A stretch of 43,632 nucleotides of DNA, from assembly GCA_002695065.1 (NCBI GenBank), contig NZNW01000077.1, positions 1-43,632 of the forward strand, given 5' to 3'. Shown one piece after another: positions 26,866-35,020 of this stretch. A program made the position numbers and the translations under genes. The notes under the pieces were generated by a model, which made no database searches, was not told the origin of the DNA, and saw only the letters and a list, made by a program, of their open reading frames with translations. Positions within the stretch are counted from its first letter, which is position 1, and each line of letters begins with the position of its first letter. The stretch is from Salinicola sp. (GTDB lineage: Bacteria > Pseudomonadota > Gammaproteobacteria > Pseudomonadales > Halomonadaceae).

Positions 26866-27483
26866 GTGTATCGACTTTCCCATCTCAATGAAATTGCCCA
26901 CGGCAACGATCGGGCGATCTACCGGCATCCGGATCGGCCCGAGCGCTGCATCAAGGTGCCCCGCTTTCCCGAGCGCGGCAGCCACCAGAACGAGCGGGAA
27001 CAGGTCTACTTCGACGTTCTGAAGGCGCGCGGCCTCGACGACTGGCGCCATGTCCCGGAATATTTCGGAGCGGTGGAGACCGATCATGGTCCGGGGCTGG
27101 TGTTTGGGCTGGTGACCGATGCCGATGGCCAGATCTCCTCCACCATTCGACAGTACCGTGATCGGGGCGAGACGGCCTGGTTCGCCACCCGTGCGTTCGC
27201 CGACGAGCTTCAGGGGCTGTATCACTATCTTCGCGACAACTGGATCGTGCCGTCCGATATCAACGACCGCAACATCGTCTGCCAGCGCCTGGCCGACGGC
27301 TCTCGGCGGCTATGGCTGATCGACGGCGTCTCCAATCCGGACTTCATGCCGCTGGCCAACGTCTGGCCCTGGTTCGCGCGTCATAAAGTCGATCGGCGGA
27401 TGCGACGTTTCTTTGCCAAGTTGAGTGGCTACGGCTTGCTGCCCGAACCGGACCGAAAGGAGCTGGTGCGCAGCGCGCACTGA
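26866..27483 (+). CDS. yrbL: YrbL family protein (protein-kinase-like fold)
   Basis: 205-residue protein of the YrbL family, named from the PhoP-regulated E. coli gene. Kinase-like landmarks are visible: RCIKVPRF (candidate ATP-binding Lys about residue 30), an E in the NEREQVYF helix, SDINDRNIVCQ (catalytic-loop-like D and N) and LIDGVS in the DFG position. The activity is not established for the family. GTG start at 26866 with GGAG 9 bases upstream; an ATG at 26832 is in another frame. It lies 68 bases after glnE and ends in a strong terminator. Confidence 0.88.
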   Translation: MYRLSHLNEIAHGNDRAIYRHPDRPERCIKVPRFPERGSHQNEREQVYFDVLKARGLDDWRHVPEYFGAVETDHGPGLVFGLVTDADGQISSTIRQYRDRGETAWFATRAFADELQGLYHYLRDNWIVPSDINDRNIVCQRLADGSRRLWLIDGVSNPDFMPLANVWPWFARHKVDRRMRRFFAKLSGYGLLPEPDRKELVRSAH

Positions 27484-27516
27484 GCCGGCCCCGGCGACAC
27501 CCTCGGCGTTCGAATG

Positions 27517-27548
27517 ACGGCCTCCCGAAGCGATCGGGAGGCCGTTTT
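27517..27548 (+). terminator. Rho-independent terminator after yrbL
   Basis: Stem ACGGCCTCCCG / CGGGAGGCCGT (11 bp) with a 7-base loop, then TTTT. It lies 34 bases past the yrbL stop and just before the end of the convergent trhO gene, which may share it. Confidence 0.9.
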
Positions 27549-27558
27549 GCATCCGGCG

Positions 27559-28506
27559 TCAGGCGTTCGACGTTTCGCGCGGGTTGCGGCCGATCGGATG
27601 CGGCTGGTTGCGGGCTCGGGCCAGCTCGATCTGCTTCTGCCGCTCGCGGGCACTGGCCCGCGTCTTTTCCGGTAGCGAATCCCAGCAGTGGGGGCAACTG
27701 ATCCCCGGCGTGTACTTGTCCGACGACTGGTCCGCGGTGGAGATCGGCATGCGACAGGCATGGCACTGCTCGAACTCGCCCTCGCTCAGGTCGTGGCGAA
27801 CGGTGACCCGGTTGTCGAACACGAAACAGTCGCCGCGCCAGCGGCTCTGTGCCTCCGGCACCCGCTCCAGATAGCTCAGGATGCCCCCCTTGAGGTGGAA
27901 GACTTCCTCGAATCCCTCATTGAGCATGAAGCTCGACGCCTTCTCGCAGCGGATGCCCCCGGTGCAGAACATCGCCACCTTCTTGTGGCGGCTGGGATCG
28001 TAGTGTTGCCTGACGTACTCGGGGAACTCGCGGAACGACTTGGTCCTGGGGTCGACCGCACCCTCGAAGCTGCCGATGGCCACTTCATAGTCGTTGCGGG
28101 TATCGATGACCAGCACCTCGGGATCCTCGATCAGCGCGTTCCACTGCTCCGGCTCGACATAGGTGCCGACCCGACGGTTCGGGTCGACGTCGGGTACGCC
28201 CATGGTGACGATCTCGCGCTTGAGCTTGACCTTGGTGCGGTAGAACGGGTGCGCGTCGCAGTAGGACTCCTTGTGGCCCAGCTCGGCAAAGCGGGGATCG
28301 CGCTTGAGCCAGCCGAGCAGCGCGTCGATGCTCTCGCGGGTGCCGGAAACGGTACCGTTGATGCCCTCGTTGGCGAGCAGCAGCGTGCCCTTGATATCGA
28401 GGCGCTGCATCTGGGCGAGCAGCGGCTCGCGCAGGGCTTCGAAGTCGTCGAGAGTGACGAACTGATACAACGCCGCGACTACGATCGCGGGATCGCTTGA
28501 TGACAT
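27559..28506 (-). CDS. trhO: tRNA uridine 34 hydroxylase (rhodanese-type, YceA)
   Basis: 315-residue rhodanese-family protein matching TrhO (YceA), which hydroxylates uridine 34 of certain tRNAs on the way to 5-methoxyuridine derivatives. The N-terminal acylphosphatase-like UPF0176 domain ([31 protein letters not shown]) is followed by the rhodanese domain with [20 protein letters not shown] and the active-site loop [14 protein letters not shown]-terminal cysteine-rich segment ([15 protein letters not shown]) resembles a zinc-binding tail found in many gammaproteobacterial members. CAGGAG lies 7 bases before the ATG. Confidence 0.94.
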   Translation of the reverse strand: MSSSDPAIVVAALYQFVTLDDFEALREPLLAQMQRLDIKGTLLLANEGINGTVSGTRESIDALLGWLKRDPRFAELGHKESYCDAHPFYRTKVKLKREIVTMGVPDVDPNRRVGTYVEPEQWNALIEDPEVLVIDTRNDYEVAIGSFEGAVDPRTKSFREFPEYVRQHYDPSRHKKVAMFCTGGIRCEKASSFMLNEGFEEVFHLKGGILSYLERVPEAQSRWRGDCFVFDNRVTVRHDLSEGEFEQCHACRMPISTADQSSDKYTPGISCPHCWDSLPEKTRASARERQKQIELARARNQPHPIGRNPRETSNA

Positions 28507-28560
28507 GCTCAGACTCCTGGTAGTCGCCCTCGCAAAGGGCGGACCGGGTTGATAAAAAGG

Positions 28561-28644
28561 GCGCGGTCACGGGCGCCTTGGACAGTTTTCTGGCGCGGTC
28601 ACGGGCGCCTTGGACAGTTTTCTGGCGCGGTCACGGGCGCCTTG
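28561..28644. repeat. 32-bp tandem direct repeat, 2.6 copies
   Basis: Unit begins GCGCGGTCACGGGCGCC and ends in GACAGTTTTCTG. Two exact copies (28561-28592, 28593-28624) and a 20-base partial third (28625-28644) stand in the 213-base gap between trhO and the ornithine cyclodeaminase-like gene. Each unit holds a short inverted repeat GGCGC-N8-GCGCC. No transposase, terminal inverted repeats or spacers were seen, so it is not a CRISPR and not an obvious IS remnant. Confidence 0.9.
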
Positions 28645-28719
28645 ATAGCCGAACGCCGCGCATTCTACGCCGCTGAGCGTCGGCGTCCAGTGACCGAGCG
28701 TCGCAGCGGGCGGTGCGGG

Positions 28720-29646
28720 CTACCGCGCGGTTGCGGCGATATAGCGGGCAATCATCAGGTCGAGGTGGGCACCGCCACCATTCTTGAACACGGTGATATC
28801 GCTCTCCGCCTGGCGGCCCGGGGCGCCGGCGAGCAGGTCGCGAAAATCGGCGAGGACGTCGGCCTCGGCGATGACGCCGGCGGCGAGGGGAATCTTCAAC
28901 TCGCCGATATGGCCGAGCGTGGTCTCGCGGCTGTCCACGAACAGCCGGGCCTTCTGCAGCAGCGTATCGTCCGCTTCACGCATGTCGGCCTTGAACGCGC
29001 CGATCAGGTCGACATGGGTGCCTGCGCGGATCCACTCGCCCCGGAGGAACGGGGTTCGCGCCATGGTGGCGCTGGCGATGATATCCGCCGATCCGGCCGC
29101 CGTTTCCAGGTCGCTCACCGCCACCACGTCCAGGCCGCGAGCTTCACAGGCGCTGGCGAGAGCCCTTGCCTTGTCGTGAGTCCGGTTCCACAGGCTGATG
29201 CGCTCGAGGCCGGGGAACAGGGCGGTGTAGGCGTCGATCAGGCTGGCCGCGACATTGCCGGCGCCACAGATGAGCAGATGGCGGCTCTCCTGCCGGGCCA
29301 GCAGCAGCGCGCCCAGCACGGAGTCGCTGGCCGTCTTGATCTCGGTGACCAGTCGGCTCTCGATGATCGCCTTCAACTGGCCATCCTCCGGGGCGAAATA
29401 GAGCATGGCGCCCTGAACGGTATCCAGGCCGCGGGCGGCATTGCCGTCGAAGACGGTGACCGCCTTGGCGCCATAGCCGATGCCGGGGATGAAACAGGAG
29501 CGATTGAGCAGCGTCCTGTCGGCAGGCCCCAGGAAGGTGTCGTCGATCTCCGGTCGGGCCGCGAGATGGCCTTGGCGCAGGGCCTCCACGGCGCCGGCCC
29601 AGGAGAGCCGGTCGCGGGCTTCGGTATAGGTGATGAGTCGGGTCAT
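28720..29646 (-). CDS. Ornithine cyclodeaminase/mu-crystallin family protein
   Basis: 308-residue NAD(P)-dependent protein of the OCD/mu-crystallin family, which includes ornithine cyclodeaminase, alanine dehydrogenase of archaeal type and cyclic imine reductases. Landmarks: GYGAKAVTVFDGN with the candidate catalytic Lys near residue 60, GAMLYFAPEDGQLKAIIESRLVTEIKTASDSVLG, the Rossmann turn ICGAGNVAASLIDAY, and IGAFKADMREAD with the family Asp. Its ATG overlaps the OsmC-like stop by four bases. Last gene of the five-gene operon; substrate unknown, probably an amino acid or cyclic imine. Confidence 0.9.
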   Translation of the reverse strand: MTRLITYTEARDRLSWAGAVEALRQGHLAARPEIDDTFLGPADRTLLNRSCFIPGIGYGAKAVTVFDGNAARGLDTVQGAMLYFAPEDGQLKAIIESRLVTEIKTASDSVLGALLLARQESRHLLICGAGNVAASLIDAYTALFPGLERISLWNRTHDKARALASACEARGLDVVAVSDLETAAGSADIIASATMARTPFLRGEWIRAGTHVDLIGAFKADMREADDTLLQKARLFVDSRETTLGHIGELKIPLAAGVIAEADVLADFRDLLAGAPGRQAESDITVFKNGGGAHLDLMIARYIAATAR

Positions 29647-30125
29647 GGGGTCTCTCGGGGTTCGACGATCTCGGTGACGACGGCGGTCTTGACCGAGTTG
29701 GCGATGAAGCAGCCCCGGTGGGCCTGGTGGTGCATCGTCTCGAGCTGTTCGGGCGTCGGTCGGCGCTCGCCGGAAAACGTCACCGCCGGGCGTAGCGTGA
29801 CCTGCGTCATCGCCAATCGGCCGGCGTCGTCCTTTTCCAGCACGCCGACGGCGTTGTCCTCGTAGTGCTCGACGACGAAGCGTCGTTTGGCAACGATACC
29901 GAGAAACACCAGCATATGGCAGCTGGAGAGCGCCGCGACGAAGGCTTCCTCGGGATCGACGTTGGCATCGACCGAGTAGGGGAGCGGGACGATATGGGGA
30001 GAGGAGGAGGCCGGGACCGTCACGCCGCCATCGAAGTGCCAGTGATGGCCTCTACTGTATTGGCTATCGATGAAGGTCTCCGTTAGCTGACGCTGCCAGC
30101 GCACGATTGCGTTGTATTCGGACAT
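29643..30125 (-). CDS. OsmC family peroxiredoxin-like protein
   Basis: 160-residue OsmC/Ohr superfamily protein, a thiol-dependent organic hydroperoxide reductase fold. Both redox cysteines are visible in context: ALSSCHMLVFL (peroxidatic type) and HRGCFIANSVKT. The N-terminus has WQRQLTETFIDSQYSRGHHWHFDGG and DANVDPEEAFVAAL, as in many OsmC-like proteins. GGGAAAG precedes the ATG. It sits 15 bases after the PaiB-like gene and overlaps the following gene by four, suggesting a shared detoxification or stress role. Confidence 0.92.
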   Translation of the reverse strand: MSEYNAIVRWQRQLTETFIDSQYSRGHHWHFDGGVTVPASSSPHIVPLPYSVDANVDPEEAFVAALSSCHMLVFLGIVAKRRFVVEHYEDNAVGVLEKDDAGRLAMTQVTLRPAVTFSGERRPTPEQLETMHHQAHRGCFIANSVKTAVVTEIVEPRETP

Positions 30126-30140
30126 AGGGCTTTCCCGATC

Positions 30141-30776
30141 TCATTCGATTCCACTTAGGGTTTTGGCATTATCGGGAGGGTGACCGTATTCGCTTTGAAG
30201 ACCCTCAAGAATGGCCTCGCGCTCCTCGATAGGCTTGTTCTGGCTCGCCTTGCGTTTGCCCTCGATGCGCTGGATGGTCAACTCGACGCCGACGATGGCC
30301 CGACACATCTTGGTGATGAAATCCGCCGGCGCGTCGTCGATCGACCAAGGTAAGGCGCGTTCGCGCTCGAAGCGCTCGGTCAGCGCGCCTACCACGCCAT
30401 ACAGCCACGCGGGGTCGTCGATCAGATGCAGTCTGCCATGGACATGAACCACTTCGTAGTTCCAGGTGGGGACGACCCTGCCGTGCGCCTTCTTGGCCGG
30501 ATACCAACTAGGCGTGATATACGCCTGGGGGCCGTGAAAGATCGCCAGCGCCCGATGATCGAACGCGCGCGATGCCAACGGGTTGGCCCGAGCGATATGC
30601 CCGCGAAGCCTACCCCCCGACAGGTTGCCCTCGGCGGGTTCGAACAAAAGCGGCAGATGGTCGGCGGTTAGCCCGCTTTCGGCGCCGTGGGTGACCAGCG
30701 TGGCAAAGGGCGATTGCTCGATGGTCAACTGCAGGGTTTCGGCATCGTCGAGTCGAAAATGGCTCGGTTGGTACAT
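30141..30776 (-). CDS. PaiB family FMN-binding protein
   Basis: 211-residue protein of the PaiB (FMN-binding, split-barrel) family, first described as a negative regulator in Bacillus. Landmarks: MYQPSHFRLDD start, FATLVTHGAESGLTADHLPLLF, GPQAYITPSWYPAKKAHGRVVPTWNYEVVHVHG (the FMN and dimer region), and GVELTIQRIEGKRKASQNK. Start 30776 matches the family N-terminus; a GTG at 30788 would overlap the acetyltransferase gene. It follows a GNAT gene with a 1-base gap, echoing the paiA (polyamine N-acetyltransferase) and paiB pairing of Bacillus. Biochemical role unproven. Confidence 0.93.
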   Translation of the reverse strand: MYQPSHFRLDDAETLQLTIEQSPFATLVTHGAESGLTADHLPLLFEPAEGNLSGGRLRGHIARANPLASRAFDHRALAIFHGPQAYITPSWYPAKKAHGRVVPTWNYEVVHVHGRLHLIDDPAWLYGVVGALTERFERERALPWSIDDAPADFITKMCRAIVGVELTIQRIEGKRKASQNKPIEEREAILEGLQSEYGHPPDNAKTLSGIE

Positions 30777-30777
30777 G

Positions 30778-31524
30778 CTAGCGCTCACTTCTCGTCAGTT
30801 GCTCGGTCATGCTCGACAGCGATCGTCGTTGGCGCCCGTTGGCGTCGAAGTTCTCGGCTGCGAGCCACTGCTCGTGGCAGGCGTGGATCGCCGGCCACTC
30901 GTCGTCGACGATCGAGAACCAGGCCGTGTCGCGGTTGCGTCCATTGACCACCCGGTGCTGGCGGAAGACGCCCTCCGGACGGAAGCCCAGCCGCTCGGCC
31001 GCGCGTCGGGACGGGACATTGAGGGAATCGCATTTCCACTCCACGCGGCGGTAGCCGAGCGCGAAGGCGTATCGAATCAGCAACATCAACGCTTCGCTGG
31101 AGATCGGCGTTCGTGCCATGCGTACCGAGAAGTTGAGATGACCGATCTCCAGCGTGGCGTCGGCCGGGACGATGCGCAGGTAGGTTGCCATGCCCACGGC
31201 CTGGCCGTCGGCCGGATCGATGATGGCGTAGCAGACCGGGTCGCTGTCGCCACTCATCGCCTCCAGCCAGTGCTCGCATCCCGCCTGATCGTCGAAAGCA
31301 CGGCCGCCCAGGTAGGTCCAGCGTGCCCTGGCCTCGCGATCGTTGGCGATATCGGGATCCGGCATCTGCCACGCTTGCCATAGCGATGGCGCATGCCGGC
31401 GTGGATCGAGCGGCTCCAGACGACAGAAGCGACCTTCCCGGACGTTCGCGTCCGGAAAAGGTGGCTCGCACCAGTTCGGGATATCGCCGCCCACGGGCTG
31501 GCCGTATTCGTTGGTTGTCGTCAT
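30778..31524 (-). CDS. GNAT family acetyltransferase (RimJ/RimL type)
   Basis: 248-residue N-acetyltransferase of the RimJ/RimL-like type. The N-terminus MTTTNEYGQPVGGDIPNW and GRFCRLEPLDPRRHA are typical of a subgroup seen next to metabolic operons; the acetyl-CoA core shows VGMATYLRIVP, LEIGHLNFSVRMARTPISSEALMLLIRYAF and RRVEWKCDSLNVPSRRAAERLGFRPEG. Start 31524 is preferred; a GTG at 31536 is possible but would overlap the upstream gene's stop. Four bases separate it from that gene. Target (protein N-terminus, amine or amino acid) unknown. Confidence 0.9.
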   Translation of the reverse strand: MTTTNEYGQPVGGDIPNWCEPPFPDANVREGRFCRLEPLDPRRHAPSLWQAWQMPDPDIANDREARARWTYLGGRAFDDQAGCEHWLEAMSGDSDPVCYAIIDPADGQAVGMATYLRIVPADATLEIGHLNFSVRMARTPISSEALMLLIRYAFALGYRRVEWKCDSLNVPSRRAAERLGFRPEGVFRQHRVVNGRNRDTAWFSIVDDEWPAIHACHEQWLAAENFDANGRQRRSLSSMTEQLTRSER

Positions 31525-31528
31525 GGCA

Positions 31529-31975
31529 TCAGACACTCAACAGAAAGGTGTGGAAGGCGTCGTCGCGTTTCCAGCCGAGCGCGCGGTAACGGGACTGGGC
31601 GGCGGTGTTGTCGACCTGGGTGCGCAGCATCAGTTGGGCAACGCCGTGGTCGGACGCCAGCTCCCTGGCGGCCTGCAGCAGGGCGCTGCCGATGCCGCGG
31701 CAACGACCCTCGGGGACGACGAAGAGATCGTTGAGGATCCAGCGCGAACCGAGGGTGGTGGTCGAGGGTACCGGGAACAGCTGGGCGAAGCCGACGGCGG
31801 TGCCGCCAGCGTCATGGGCCACCAACAGGTGAGCGTCTCCGCGCCGGTAGCGTTCGCCCAGAAAGGCCCGGGCGCCCTCGGGGTCGCTTGGCTGTCGATA
31901 GAACTGGCGGTAGCCATCGACCAGCGGTGCGATGTCGTCGATGTCTTCGGGGGTGGCGATGCGGATGTCGGGCAT
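31529..31975 (-). CDS. GNAT family acetyltransferase
   Basis: 148-residue single-domain GNAT. The fold is clear: MPDIRIATPEDIDDIAPLVDGYRQFY, VGFAQLFPVPSTTTLGSRWILNDLFVVPEGRCRGIGSALLQAARELA (the acetyl-CoA loop R-x-x-G-x-G/A), VAQLMLRTQVDNTAAQSRYRALGWKRD. TGGAG lies 7 bases before the ATG at 31975, which begins the family core; the in-frame extension upstream crosses the divergent promoter region and is not coding. First gene of the operon divergent from the MocR-type regulator. Confidence 0.9.
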   Translation of the reverse strand: MPDIRIATPEDIDDIAPLVDGYRQFYRQPSDPEGARAFLGERYRRGDAHLLVAHDAGGTAVGFAQLFPVPSTTTLGSRWILNDLFVVPEGRCRGIGSALLQAARELASDHGVAQLMLRTQVDNTAAQSRYRALGWKRDDAFHTFLLSV

Positions 31976-32004
31976 GCGGGGCTCCAGCAGGATCGGCGTG
32001 ACTT

Positions 32005-32046
32005 GCCAGCAGTCTGGCGTCATGCTGGTTCTTCGATAAGAGCCAG
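32005..32046. promoter_or_regulatory. Paired dyads in MocR divergent promoter region
   Basis: Two adjacent inverted repeats in the 94-base gap between the divergent genes: GCCAG-CAGT-CTGGC (32005-32018) and CTGGTTCTT-CGAT-AAGAGCCAG (32025-32046, one G/T mismatch in 9 pairs). Both share CTGG/CCAG ends, so together they could be the binding site of the adjacent MocR-type regulator. Direct evidence is only the symmetry and location. Confidence 0.5.
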
Positions 32047-32069
32047 TTAACGCAGGAGCGAGGGAACCA

Positions 32070-33569
32070 GTGAAGCAGCCCAATGCGCATCGCCCGTGGA
32101 TCGTCGAAGCGTTGACGATGCGCCTCGCCACGCCGTCGTCGCTGACCCTGACCCAGCGCCTGTACCAGTCGCTGCGAGACTGGATCCAGCAGGGCAAGCT
32201 CAAGCCGGGCAGCGCGCTGCCCTCGTCGCGGCAATTGGCGCGCGAGCTCGGGCTGGGTCGCAACACCGTGCTGGGCGCGGTCGATCGATTGACCGCCGAG
32301 GGGTTCCTCGAGAGTCGGCCCGGCGCGGGGGTGTTCGTCGCCGAGTGGGGCGCGGCGGCGGTGGCGGGAAGGCGTCCGATGCCGGAGAGGGTGGCCGTAT
32401 CGGCGGCACTTTCCGGCCGCGGCCAGCGCATTCTCGATGTCAGCGGCGTGTTGAGCGATCGCCACGCCGCCTTCGTGCCGGGCGTGCCCGCGCTGGACCG
32501 GTTCCCGCGCGAGCGCTGGCAGCGGTTGCTGCGTCGTCACCAGCAGCAGGCGCCGCTGGAGTGGCATGACTATCAGCATCGGGGAGGCGTGCCGGCACTT
32601 CGCGAGGCGCTCTGCGACTATCTGCGGTTGTCGCGATCGGTACGCTGCCGGCCCGATCAGATCCTGGTGACCCAGGGCGCCCAGCAGGGCTTCGAACTGA
32701 TCGCCCGGTTGCTGGCCGATACGGGGGAGACGGTCTGGATGGAGGAGCCGGGCTACGGCGGTGCGCACGCCTGCTTCCTCGCCGCCGGGCTCGACATCGT
32801 GCCGGTACCGGTGGATGACGAGGGCATGGCAATCGCCACCCTGCCGTCCTCGGTGGCGACGCCCCGGCTGATCTACGTGACACCCTCGCACCAGTATCCC
32901 AGCGGCGTGACGATGAGTCTCAAGCGACGCACGGCGCTGATCGAAGCGGCCCAGCGTCACGGCGCCTGGATCGTGGAGGACGACTACGATAGCGAGTTTC
33001 GCTATGCCAGCGCGCCGATCGCCTCGCTACAGGGGCTCGTCGACGACGCACCGGTCATCTACGTCGGCACCTTCAGCAAGGTGATGTATCCCGGCTTGCG
33101 CTTGGGCTATCTGGTACTGCCGGATCCCCTGGTCGAGCCATTTCGGCGGGCCAATGCGCGACTCCACCGCGAGGGGCAGTACGTGGCACAGGCCGCGCTG
33201 GCGACGTTCATTACCGAAGGGCATTTCGCGCGCCACGTCTCGCGGATGCGGGAACTCTATCGGCAACGCCAGGCGGCCTTGCGCCATGCGCTGGCCCCGG
33301 CGGTGGCGAATGGCCTCGTGCTGTCGGCGGGAACGGCGGGCATGCACCTGGTTGCCGAATTGGAAAGCCCGGCGCTGGAGGCCGAGCTGGTCTCTCGGGC
33401 AGAGCAGGCGGGGGTGCTACTGTCGCCGCTATCGCGCTATTTCCTGCGCGCTCCCGCCCGGCCAGGCCTGGTGCTGGGGTACGCCGGCGCCACCGACACC
33501 GAGATCGCCGCGGCTGGCCGCTGGCTGAGCGATGCCTGGTGCGCGCTGGGTCATCGTGGCGGGGCCTAG
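32070..33569 (+). CDS. MocR/PdxR-type transcriptional regulator (GntR HTH plus aminotransferase domain)
   Basis: 499-residue regulator with an N-terminal GntR winged helix (about residues 25-90: LTQRLYQSLRDWIQQGKLKPGSALPSSRQLARELGLGRNTVLGAVDRL) fused to a fold-type I aminotransferase domain (about 120-490). The PLP-binding Lys is in VGTFSKVMYPGLRLGYL, and other cofactor contacts include VTQGAQQGFELIARLL and VEDDYDSEFRY. Members of this class sense PLP or an amino compound. GTG start at 32070 with GAGGGA 4 bases upstream; a downstream in-frame ATG at 32118 is the alternative. Divergent from the GNAT-PaiB-OsmC-OCD operon, which it very likely regulates. Confidence 0.93.
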   Translation: MKQPNAHRPWIVEALTMRLATPSSLTLTQRLYQSLRDWIQQGKLKPGSALPSSRQLARELGLGRNTVLGAVDRLTAEGFLESRPGAGVFVAEWGAAAVAGRRPMPERVAVSAALSGRGQRILDVSGVLSDRHAAFVPGVPALDRFPRERWQRLLRRHQQQAPLEWHDYQHRGGVPALREALCDYLRLSRSVRCRPDQILVTQGAQQGFELIARLLADTGETVWMEEPGYGGAHACFLAAGLDIVPVPVDDEGMAIATLPSSVATPRLIYVTPSHQYPSGVTMSLKRRTALIEAAQRHGAWIVEDDYDSEFRYASAPIASLQGLVDDAPVIYVGTFSKVMYPGLRLGYLVLPDPLVEPFRRANARLHREGQYVAQAALATFITEGHFARHVSRMRELYRQRQAALRHALAPAVANGLVLSAGTAGMHLVAELESPALEAELVSRAEQAGVLLSPLSRYFLRAPARPGLVLGYAGATDTEIAAAGRWLSDAWCALGHRGGA

Positions 33570-33595
33570 CCCCGAGATCGCCGCGCAACCGGGGA

Positions 33596-34861
33596 TCAGG
33601 CGTCGCCCTCTTCCTGGGAATCGTCGGCGGGGCCCGGGGCCCTGGAGGGTTGGCGTTTACCGCGGGAAGAGCGGGGCGCGCCGTCGCCGCTGTCACCCGA
33701 TTTCCGCTCACGGTCCAGTTGGGTCCCGTCTCGTTCGCCATCCTCGCGATCCAGGCCCTCGGGAAGATAGAGCCGAGATGCCGGAAGGGCCAGGCGGGCG
33801 CCGTGCCGGTCGATGATGTCACGGATCTTCAGCAGGATGGTCTGCTTGATCTCATGGAATCGCTGCCAGTCCGTCTCGTGGGTGAAGGCGTAGATCATGA
33901 TGTCCAGCGAGTACTGACCGTAGGTGACGAAATTGACCGTGATCAGCTCGTCCTGGTTGATCTCCTCGTGTTGCTGCAGCAGGTCGCGAATATCGCCGGT
34001 GATGTTCTCGATCTTGCCGATATCCTGATAGCGGATACCGATGGTCTCCCACAGGCGGCGGCTGACCATCCGCGTCGGGGTCTCGACGGAAATCTGGCTG
34101 AACCAGGCATTGGGCACGTACAGCGGCGGCCCGGCAAAGGTCCGCACCGTGGTGAGGCGCCAGCCGATGTCCTCGACGATGCCCTCGATCTGGCGCTCGG
34201 GCGAGCGGATCCAGTCGCCGACCACGAAGGGCTTGTCCAGATGGACCACCATGCCGCCGAAGAAGTTGGCGATGACGTCCCGCGCGGCAAAGCCGATGAC
34301 CAGACCACCGAAACCGCCCATGGCCAGGATGCTCGACATCGACACCCCCAGGATCTGCAGCCCGATCAGCAGCAGCGTGACGATCAGCACGGCGCCGACG
34401 ATCTTGGTCAGCGCCGATGCCGAGGTCGGGTCGACGGGCTTGGCATGGCAGTTGACCGGTGGGAATACCAGCCGCTGCTCCAGCCGCCGGAACAGGCGAA
34501 TGCCGCCCCAGGCGACGAGCAGCAGCGTGATCAAGGCGCCGAGACGCGAGAACACGGTGGTCAGGCGCTCGATCTCGAAGTGCGCGCCGATGATGCCCAG
34601 GTCGACCATCAAGGCGGTGATCCAGACCCACCAGCGCAACGGCAGACGCAGGCCGTGGAGGATGGGGTCGTCCCAGCGGCGGGGCGAATCGCGCAGGCGG
34701 CGCTCCATCCGGTTGAGGGTGAAGTACAGCGCGAGATCGATGATGAAAGCGACGAGGAGAATCAGCGCCGGGAGCACTATCCAGCCGGGGATGTGCAGCC
34801 ACTGGCCGAGGGCTTCCTGCGCTTGGCTGAGGAGGTTGGTGGCGCTATCGGAAATTTCCAT
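33596..34861 (-). CDS. MscS family mechanosensitive channel
   Basis: 421-residue small-conductance mechanosensitive channel relevant to hypo-osmotic shock survival. Four to five N-terminal helices (first near residues 25-48) precede the pore-lining TM3 region SSILAMGGFGGLVIGFAARDVIANFFGGMVVHLDKPFVVGDWI, the MscS signature, at about residues 178-225. The beta domain and the C-terminal alpha/beta cage follow, and a charged, Ser/Arg/Asp-rich tail of about 50 residues ends the protein. Longer than E. coli MscS (286) and closer in size to the YbdG/YnaI group. Convergent with the MocR gene, 26 bases between stops. Confidence 0.92.
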   Translation of the reverse strand: MEISDSATNLLSQAQEALGQWLHIPGWIVLPALILLVAFIIDLALYFTLNRMERRLRDSPRRWDDPILHGLRLPLRWWVWITALMVDLGIIGAHFEIERLTTVFSRLGALITLLLVAWGGIRLFRRLEQRLVFPPVNCHAKPVDPTSASALTKIVGAVLIVTLLLIGLQILGVSMSSILAMGGFGGLVIGFAARDVIANFFGGMVVHLDKPFVVGDWIRSPERQIEGIVEDIGWRLTTVRTFAGPPLYVPNAWFSQISVETPTRMVSRRLWETIGIRYQDIGKIENITGDIRDLLQQHEEINQDELITVNFVTYGQYSLDIMIYAFTHETDWQRFHEIKQTILLKIRDIIDRHGARLALPASRLYLPEGLDREDGERDGTQLDRERKSGDSGDGAPRSSRGKRQPSRAPGPADDSQEEGDA

Positions 34862-35020
34862 TCACCTGCTTTTCGTGTTCGCACATCGAAGCGCCATGGC
34901 GCCTCGAAAGGATTGATGGGCACACCGGAGCGTCGCGGATGGTGCATCGACAGGAGAAAAGCGTAGCGGGGCGCCGCAGCGCGGTCCACTTGCCTGCGGC
35001 TCGGCCATGGAGAAGCGGTG

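Noticed and set aside
28561-28644. CRISPR or insertion-sequence end in the 32-bp repeats
   Set aside because: No spacers, no transposase, no terminal inverted repeats.
33539-34966. 475-codon plus-strand frame opposite the MscS gene
   Set aside because: Asp/Gln/His-rich antisense reading; the MscS signature is clear on the minus strand.
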